A DNA stretch of 64,000 nt from Nipponacmea schrenckii. Its lineage: Eukaryota; Mollusca; Gastropoda; Lottiidae. A program made the translations under genes and the position numbers. This document shows, piece by piece, positions 46,916 to 55,900 of this stretch. Below the pieces are notes generated by a model. It saw nothing but the letters and a program-made list of their open reading frames with translations. It had not been told where the DNA came from and did no database searches. The stretch spans positions 34,759,023 to 34,823,022 of the forward strand of contig CM060200.1 of the NCBI GenBank assembly GCA_030562195.1. The letters run 5' to 3'. The stretch's first letter is position 1, and each line of letters starts with the position of its first letter.

Positions 46916-49900
46916 GTAGGGACAAGCTCCATGATTTAATTGTTATCGGATACTTTTATTTTATTGATAACTGTCTGCACACACTGTATAGAGAATCGTT
47001 TTCACTCATGTCATGTGTGATTATTTCTAAACATTGGATTGATGAAAATTCCAAAATTCCAAGTAATGGAAATATTATTTAAGAATATCATTTTACAGGG
47101 GTAATGTTCAATCCGAAATGTTGGTCAGGACAAGACACTTTAATGCATTCAATTGCTAAATTTATCTTTTAATTTCTAAAGTGAAATAAAATTCTGAGCT
47201 TAATGTGAACAAGATTCACAAGAGTCCTTTCTACGAGCTAGTCCGATGATCTGAATCTATTTACATCCACGTCGACTGAAAATATCATGTTAGTATTACT
47301 TAGAATTACCAGAAATCAACACGTCCCTAGAGGCAAGAATATTGGAATGCAAAAATCCTTTTTTCGACTATTCTACTTGAAACAGTAGGTCTCATATTAT
47401 AAAATGTGTTGGTGTGATATTTTACAAAAAAAATCTGTAAAAAATGTAATTAAAATGTTTATTTGATATTTCAGACATTTCTAAGTCTAGGAGATTGCGA
47501 TTCCCTTCAATTGTTTTAGTGGATTCCATTGAGACCGGTGAATCTGCAGCAAATGAAGAAACACCATTCCTAGGTTCAATAACGTGAGTCCCATTTAATT
47601 ATAACTACTTTAAAACCAAAAGTTGAATATAAAAAGATTTTATAAAACATTAAGATTTCGGATCTCTTGGAATCAACCAAAATATGTTCAGAATTACCTC
47701 AGTTTTATATCTTATTTTAATCGAAAACCTATTAAACTGGGTTGCTTGATATAGAATATGACTTGTGTTAACAAAAGAAACAGAAACTTGTAATGTTGAT
47801 TTACCTAACACAAGGACGTTTTGACATAAACTTTAATCCTGAGCTCACCGTAGTTTGCATGGGTAAAGCTTAATGTACACATTTCAGAACAAGGTTTCAA
47901 TTGGATACAACCAAACACAAAAATTTAGTCCTTGTATACACTAGGCCAAATAACATACTTGTGGCTAGATGGGTCCAAAAATGAGCCGGAAAGTATATTT
48001 TCTGAAGAAAAATGGCCATCACGATAAAAAAAATTTGTGGGAGTTGCTTATTTTTACGGAACTATTGGTGAGGGAGGGGGCGGAGATAAAAGAACGACAA
48101 TGCGCTTATTGTTGTCTTATGAAAAAGCTGGGGATGGGAGACAGTTTCTCATACAAAAATTTATCGAGGACGGACGAGACATTTGTTGATGAAGTGTTAG
48201 CGAGTTTTGAAGTCTTCGTAAAGAACACCCATCTTAGATATCTGCCATCTTTTCCAGAGTCCGAATTTATGTGCATAGGAGTTTTTTTGCTCTGAGACGC
48301 AATTGAAGAGCAATTTATAATTTTGTGGAGCAGTCTGTCCCTGAGATGAGAAAATGTATAGCAGTTATTATGTCCTGCATGTTATGCCTATCTCGTACGC
48401 ACCTTGTCCGGACGAAGAATAACAAGTTGACAGACACCTTAATTTTTAATGCTAAAACCATTTATTCTAAGATTATGTCTCCACCGTACTTAGGCCTGTA
48501 TGCAAACAATTTATATATTTCTTAAAAATATGGGCTTTTGTGACAACCAAAGCAGGTTGAATAAATAATCTCTGAACTGTCAGATGGTGAAGGACATCAG
48601 GTGGGCAGTGCATATTTACGAGAATCGGCGAGGTGGTTGCATTCGATTTCGCTCCGGTGCGACACCTCCAATACGATTTTAATCGATAACGACAGCATAG
48701 AACGCCCCACAAATTCCAAACGGACAGTCAAACAAGTGCAACTCTATTCATAAAATGTACCGGAAAACAAAATTTCATTAGTTGGGCATCGGACAAGTAC
48801 TTTATTTCCGTTTAGTTTGTTAATTAGAAAATATTATGTATCGTAAAAAAAAAACGCATTTTGCCTAAAATTGTGTCACAAACTACGATGCGATACCTCT
48901 TATTTCGAACCGTTATGCTAACAGATCAGATGACTTGAAGCTGATTTCTGAAGGGATTAGAACTTGGCTTCATTTGGAAACATGTATTCAATGTATTGCA
49001 TTTCAATCTATTCCAACAATTTGACACAAATGTGTGTTTGTGTCAAGAAAATTTTGTCCCTGTGTACACTATCAATACCTTTGAAAACATTTGGAAACAT
49101 TGTGTATCTACTTGTTTTGTCTCAAGTTGTTTCCTGAAATGTTTAAATGCATAAAATATATTTCGAAATATCGTATACTTTAAGATTACATCACACATGT
49201 AGTGAAGAACAGAGAAAATCCAAGTTCCGATCAATTGATGGCAGTTGCAACAATCTAGAACATCCCGCCTGGGGACAAGCAGGAGCTGCTTATCTCAGAA
49301 TGATAAGTGATTATTATGATGACGGTACACGTAGTTTTACAATTCTTACTTTACTATCTATCTGTAAAACTTTAGGCACGTCAAACATCCTGTTTGAAAT
49401 AGGAAGATCTAGATTAAGAAAATTGATTTAATTAATAGAGAAAGTTTTGTGTGGTATCCTGAAAATTAAATTTTCTATTTTATATTCCTTTCAGATGAAT
49501 CGACGCCACGTCAAACTTCGGTTGAGGGTTCTCTATTACCAAGTGCTAGAACAGTTAGTCAAGAAGTGTTCAACCCCGAAAGCCACCTGTCTGCTACGCT
49601 GACGCAAATGGCCATGCAATGGGGACAGTTCCTGGATCACGATCTTGCTTCAACACCTGCAGAAATCGGTGACATTTTATGCATTTTGAGTATTTTGTTA
49701 TCCAATAGATTTACAATGATGTGGTCATTGAATTATCAATTTTCTCAGTTAAAATTGACCCCTACCAACTGTCTGTACCAGTGTTAAGGTCGAAGAGCAT
49801 TAATATGGATGACTATTTTCTCTTTAAATCATCTCAAACTTAGTCGTATTTGTTTAAGGTAATGCAGTTAAAACAGTTGACCCCCCCCCCTTTTTGTATA

Positions 49901-52900
49901 TAAATTAGTATTGGTATTTACCTCTACCTTCAGCTTTCATTCATTTAAACCTATGATAAATATATTCAACTCTGGTATTTTTTCAGTGAATAAAACCGCA
50001 TGTTGCCAAGGCATAAATAAAGAATCTTATTTTACCGGGTAAAAATATCTACACATTTCGATTACCTCCCATGACAATTACGTGGCCCGAAACACATAGA
50101 AATGGTTTTCAAAAAGTTGTTTTCAATTTGCCGGCTATTTCTGGTTCCTGTGAATATAGAAATTCTGAACTATGTATGAACCTACTATCAAAGATTCGAG
50201 GACTTTAGCTATAAAAACGTCATTCAACGCCCTTATTTAGTGGTATAGCATGATCCAGAGTTGTGACTAAAAAATTGAATGGTGTAAATATACGCTTACA
50301 TCCCCAATATACTAAGTGCCAAAATATTTAAACCTTGATATTTCGTAAGGCATATGCCCATCTATGCTTATAGTTTTGAATTTCGGTTCTAATCAGAATA
50401 GGGCTGTATATCCTCAGAATGGTTGAGTCAACAGAACATTCCATCATTTTCTTACAGAGAGGACTGTTTTCCGATTTTTCTTGAAGAGGGCGATTCATAT
50501 TTCACAACTAATTGTATGGGATTTGCCAGATCTCAAAGATATGAAGGACAAACAGCATGTAAGTTTTTTTAATTTAAGAATTGATTATGAAAAAAAATCT
50601 TAAATTTTTGTTTATGATTTTTATACGCCCACATTATAATGTGGTCGTATATTATCACCCCTGTCCGTTTTTTAGTTATTGCCCTTGACTTAGTCGCGTT
50701 AAAATTGGCTTGTAAACGCTATAGAAACTACATTTTTCATTGGATTTGAATGAAACTTACTGTAACCATTTATATTGATGAGATCTTGGACAAATTTACA
50801 ATAGGCTATTTTTCGATTAATGGTTTTTATACGCCCACATGGAAATGTGGACGTATATTGCCGTCGCCCCTGTCCGTCCGTCGGTCCGTCCGTCCGTCCG
50901 TCGGTCCGTCCACATTTGTTGTACCCACGATAGAGGCTACAGTTTTTATCCGATCTTAATGAAACTTGGTATACATGTATATATTGATATCTCGGTCAAG
51001 TTCGAAATTTGAAATTATCGAATGAACGGATTTTGAGTTATTGCCCTTGACTTAGTAAAAACGCGTCAAATTTGGGTTGTATTCACGATAGAAGCTACAG
51101 TTTTTATCCGATCTTAATGAAACTTGGTATACATGTATATATTGATGATATCTCGGTCAAGTTCGAAAATGGAAATTATCGCATGCACGTTTTTTGAGTT
51201 ATTGCACTTGACTTAGTAAAAACGCGTCCAATTTGGGTTGTATCCACAATAGAGGCTACAGTTTTTATCTGATCTTAATGAAACTTGGTATTCATGTATA
51301 TATTGATGATCTGTCAAGTTCAAAAATGGAAATCATTGCATGAACGGATTTTGAGTTATTGCCTTGACTCCGTAAAAACGCGTCAAATTAGGGTTGTATC
51401 CACGATAGAGGCTACAGTTTTTATCCGATCTTAATGAAACTTGGTATACATGTATATATTGATGATATTTCGGTCAAGTTCCAAAATGGAAATTATCGAA
51501 TGAACAGATTTTGAGTTATTGCTCTTGACTTAGTAAAAACGTGTCAAATTTGGGTTATATCCACGATATAGGCTACAGTTTTTATCAGAAATTCAAATTT
51601 GACGCTTTTTTGATGAATAGTTTATGAGTAATTGCCCTTGACTTAGTAAAATTGCGTAAAAATTCATTTTCTGTAGACACAATAGAAGCTACAATTATCT
51701 ATGGATTTTAATGAAACTTGGTATGAGCATTGGAATTGATAAGAGGGCGGTCAAGTTCGATTTGGACGATTTTGCGATGTATAGTTTTTTAGTTATTGCC
51801 CTTGACTTAGTAAGATTGTGTCAAAATTGTATTGTGGGTTCAATAGAAGCTACAATTTTCAATGGACTTTGATGAAACTTGGTGTTTTTAAGTTTTTGCC
51901 CTTGACTTCAATATTTATTTAGTGAATGTTTTTGAGTCATTGCTCTCTTTATTTTTCAAATTCAATGCTGCCAGTGGGCGTATGTTACCTTGCCTGGCAA
52001 GCTATCTTTGAGTTATTGCACTTGACTTAGTTAAAACCCGTCAAAATTGGCTTGTTAATGCGATAGAGATCACAATTTTCATTGGATTTGTATGAAATTT
52101 TCTGTCATTTATATTGATGAGATCTTGAACAAGTTTGAAAGTGACTATTCTTTGGTGAACGTTTTTTTAGTTATTGCCCTTGACTTAGTAAGATTGTGTC
52201 AAAATTGTATTGTGGGTTCAATAGAAGCTACAATTTTCAATGGATTTTGATGAAACTTGGTGTTTTTGAGTTTTTGCCCTTGACTTCAATATTTATTTAG
52301 TGAATGTTTTTGAGTCATTGCTCTCTTTATTTTTCAAATTCAATGCTGCCAGTGGGCGTATGTTACCTTGCCTGGCAAGCTATCTTTGAGTTATTGCACT
52401 TGACTTAGTTAAAACCCGTCAAAATTGGCTTGTTAATGCGATAGAGATCACAATTTTCATAGGATTTGTATGAAATTTTCTGTCATCATTTATATTGATG
52501 AGATCTTGAACAAGTTTGAAAGTGACTATTCTTTGGTGAACGTTTTTTTTTAGTTATTGCCCTTGACTTAGAAAATTAGCTAGTAAGTCCAATAGAGACT
52601 AATCATCTGATTTGAATCAAATTTGGTGTGAACATTTATATTGATGAAAACTTGAATTAGACCTAAATAATGTAAGAGTTTCTGCCTGTGTTAAAACAAA
52701 TATATTTTAAAGTGGGCGTATATTGCTAGGCAACCACTTGTTATTAAATTGAGCACCTAACTTTACAAACCTACTTGAAATATAGATATCATTAGCAAAG
52801 TTCTGTAAAATGTATTACTGTCACTGATTTGTATGAAAAGTGAAAACAAAATAAATACGTTCGAACTTTTAAAAAGTCGTATTCTATTTTCGGAACAAAA

Positions 52901-55900
52901 ACAACAGAAGATCAAAAGGCATATCCCAAGAACAAGGCAGTCCTGTAATAAATCGACTTGTCAAATGTTATTTCAGACGGTAAACGCCAACAATTTAACA
53001 CGATAACATCCTTCATAGATGGTTCCATGGTTTATGGAAGTTCGAAGGAAGAAATGTTGATGCTGCGAGCAGGAGAATACGGTAATTGCATTACAGTATA
53101 AATAAAACTGGGCTCGTCTGTCTAGATAAGAGACCGATAAATAAATTAGATTTCCTAGCTAAATGAAGAGGATTAGTCTTGTCCCGAGCATATATACAGA
53201 ATTGAGTGTTTACCCAACTATGGCTAAATAATAGAGATAGATGTTATTTTGAAAGATGTAGTTCGAAGTTTTTTTGTTGCTTTGTTTTAGAGATGTTGGT
53301 TTTTTTGGGGGTTTTTTTTTTCGAATTCTGCCAGCCAAAACTAAAAGTGTCACATCCAACTTTATATAACATTTCTCCCGCAAATGCCGCGAGACTAAAT
53401 CATTTGAATATATTTTTACGCCGTTTTATCCAACCGGAAATTACGTACGACGCTATGACTAACTTTCTGTTTTTTCTCATTTGCCACTCTAGTTTTAATC
53501 AATTTTGATAGCGTTTATTTTTTTTTTTTTTTTTTTTGTTAATTAATCTCAACCATTGTTTACAAGATAGCAATTTAAGAACTATAACTAATTTTTAAGA
53601 TTTTGATGTATCTTCCGGTTTTGATGTTATTTGATTTTAAATAGGAAGTTTGCACTACCGGAATATTGAAGATATTTGAAAAAATTGTTTGTAATAATCT
53701 AAAATTGTTCATTTAATGATGTTAAATTAAAAAAAATTTTAATGTCTAATTTTTGTAAAACAAAAAATTTAGTCTCGGGTTTAAATTAAATTTGCATAAT
53801 TTTCGATTTTCTGGAAACAACCATCGATTGCGCAAAAAAGTAATCGAAGGAATTTTTGAATTTCGATTTTGCTTTTCTTTTATTTCCGGTTGAAATTTTT
53901 CAGCAATAGTAAAAACTTTTAAAGCTCATATTTCGCCATAATGACCAAAAGTTATTGCCCTAGATTATATCTACCCAATGGTATCTTCACTTTTGTTGTG
54001 CGATGTTCACTTATGGATTTACAGCCAATTGAAAATCACGAATTTTAACTTTAAAGAGCTCTATCAATTGACCTAATTTACATAATACAGAATTTCTCAC
54101 ATTATTCTAACACTTAATCTCATATTTCCATTATCATATCACACTTGATAGTTAAATCAAAATTGCGCGTTTAAAAATTTAAATTTTTTTAATTTCTTCT
54201 ATAGTAACTGCGTGTTTTTCCTTAAAACTAAATAGGGTCTCGGGAATAATTCGATCGTGTTATTTTGATGTATGTAGAATCTATAACCGACTGCCGAAAT
54301 ATATAGAATTTTGACTTGAAATTATAAAAACTTTGGAGAGTCGTATATTGTGACGTTGACCTTTATCGTCATTTAAAAAAAAAAAAATTTTCCTATAAAA
54401 CGGTCTGTTCAATGTTTCATTGCGTTTGGGCGATCTACAAGATATAGGTTCAGCGATCCAAATTTATTTTTTAGTTTAATCCTTCTACACCCAGTTAAAA
54501 TGATTCTAAATCTTAAATAAATGGAATTATGGTTTATTTCCTGTTGTGGGCGATGTATGATATGGAATATTTGGAACGAAATTACAAAGTTTAGAATTTT
54601 AAATTTTATCTTTTAAGCAACAATAATATACAGTTGAATTGAATAGTGGTCTAAGGGACGTAACTCTAAAATACAATCTTAAAGATGTAAACCCGCGTTG
54701 TCAGTTTGATGTCTTAATGTTATACCTTGGCAACTTGCGACAAATTGCAGGATCTTATGTTCCTACAACCTAAATTAAGATAGAAGTTAAATAATGAATA
54801 AAAAGTATTTACGTATCTGGAAAGTTTATAAAATCCGAAATCAATTTGACAACTTAAGAAATACAATACGAGTTTTGGGGAAATAATAATGAATGGCATA
54901 TTTATTTGAAATGACAGTTTAATTATTCATCAATTAACTAATGCGATCTTTGTGGTTTGTAATTTCAAATAGCGAATCATAATGTGTTATGTCCCTTAGA
55001 CCACGAATTAGTTTTATTCGACGTTTGTTTTTTTTTATAGAACTTACTAGATTTAGATGAAATTGACAGTGGACGGGTTTAAAGAATTTTCGCAGATAAC
55101 TGGAAAACGAATTTCGTCATTTCGAACGATCTTAATATAGTTCAAATTGATATAATTCCACATACAAAATAGTTTTTTCTAAAAAGTCACTTTTGATGTT
55201 AAAAAAAGCCAAAAAGAAAATTGCCGTTAGGCGTACGACTCTAGTTTTGTTTTTTTTATCTAGGGTTAATGTCAACCACTGATGTGCCTTGTGGTGCATC
55301 ATTTTTGCCAGAAGATGACAGTCCAGGAGCTTGTAAAAAACAGGAGGATTCGAACATTTTCTGTTTCTTAGCAGGTACCAACAATTTTCTTCAACCCTTT
55401 CCTATGCGATATTCTATATAAAAGCGTTCAATTAGCGATTTTTTTGGAACATTTTCAACGGATTTTGACGCTTTCCAGTGTGAAGTGCCTTTCTCGAAAT
55501 ATGTAGTAAAGTCTTGGTGGATGTCAATTTCGTTTTCAATAAAAGCGCGTTTATCAGATGCTAAGATACCGATTTGCCACCCTAAGTGATTGTCATAACT
55601 GAAGTCTGAAAAGAGGGTTGGTCCAGTTCGAAACATTTGCACCCCCCCCCCCCTTTCAGCTTCTAGTTTGACAGCTATCTAGCCGAGTAGGGTCTGAAAA
55701 CCTAGCCCTGTTTTTGGAAATGTTCCTCTCCCTGAATGTGCAGTTATGTTTTTGTTTAACAGGTGATGCTAGAGTTAATGTAGTGCCAGGCCTCCAGGCT
55801 ATGCATACTCTTTTTGTCAGATTTCATAACCGGATTGCCACAGAGCTGAAAACCATCAACGAAGTCAAAAATCTTTTTTATATGTCAAAATCGGGAAGAA

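Larger units (their letters stand above)
50559..52976 (+). other. Peroxidase intron 5
   Basis: GT-AG intron of 2.4 kb, nearly all of it the pearl-like array at 50610-52745. Confidence 0.7.

Noticed and set aside
50750..50959. Open frame reading through the tetranucleotide run
   Set aside because: It consists of the pearl-like leader and (CCGT)n microsatellite; the Arg/Ser/Pro repeats come from the repeat unit.
50640..52745. CRISPR-like regular spacing of repeats
   Set aside because: The units are about 160 bp, diverged throughout and without unique spacers; the genome is eukaryotic. This is a tandem-core mobile element.
55391..55642. 83-codon minus-strand frame inside peroxidase intron 7
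   Set aside because: It adjoins a C homopolymer and looks like transposon debris; no recognised domain.
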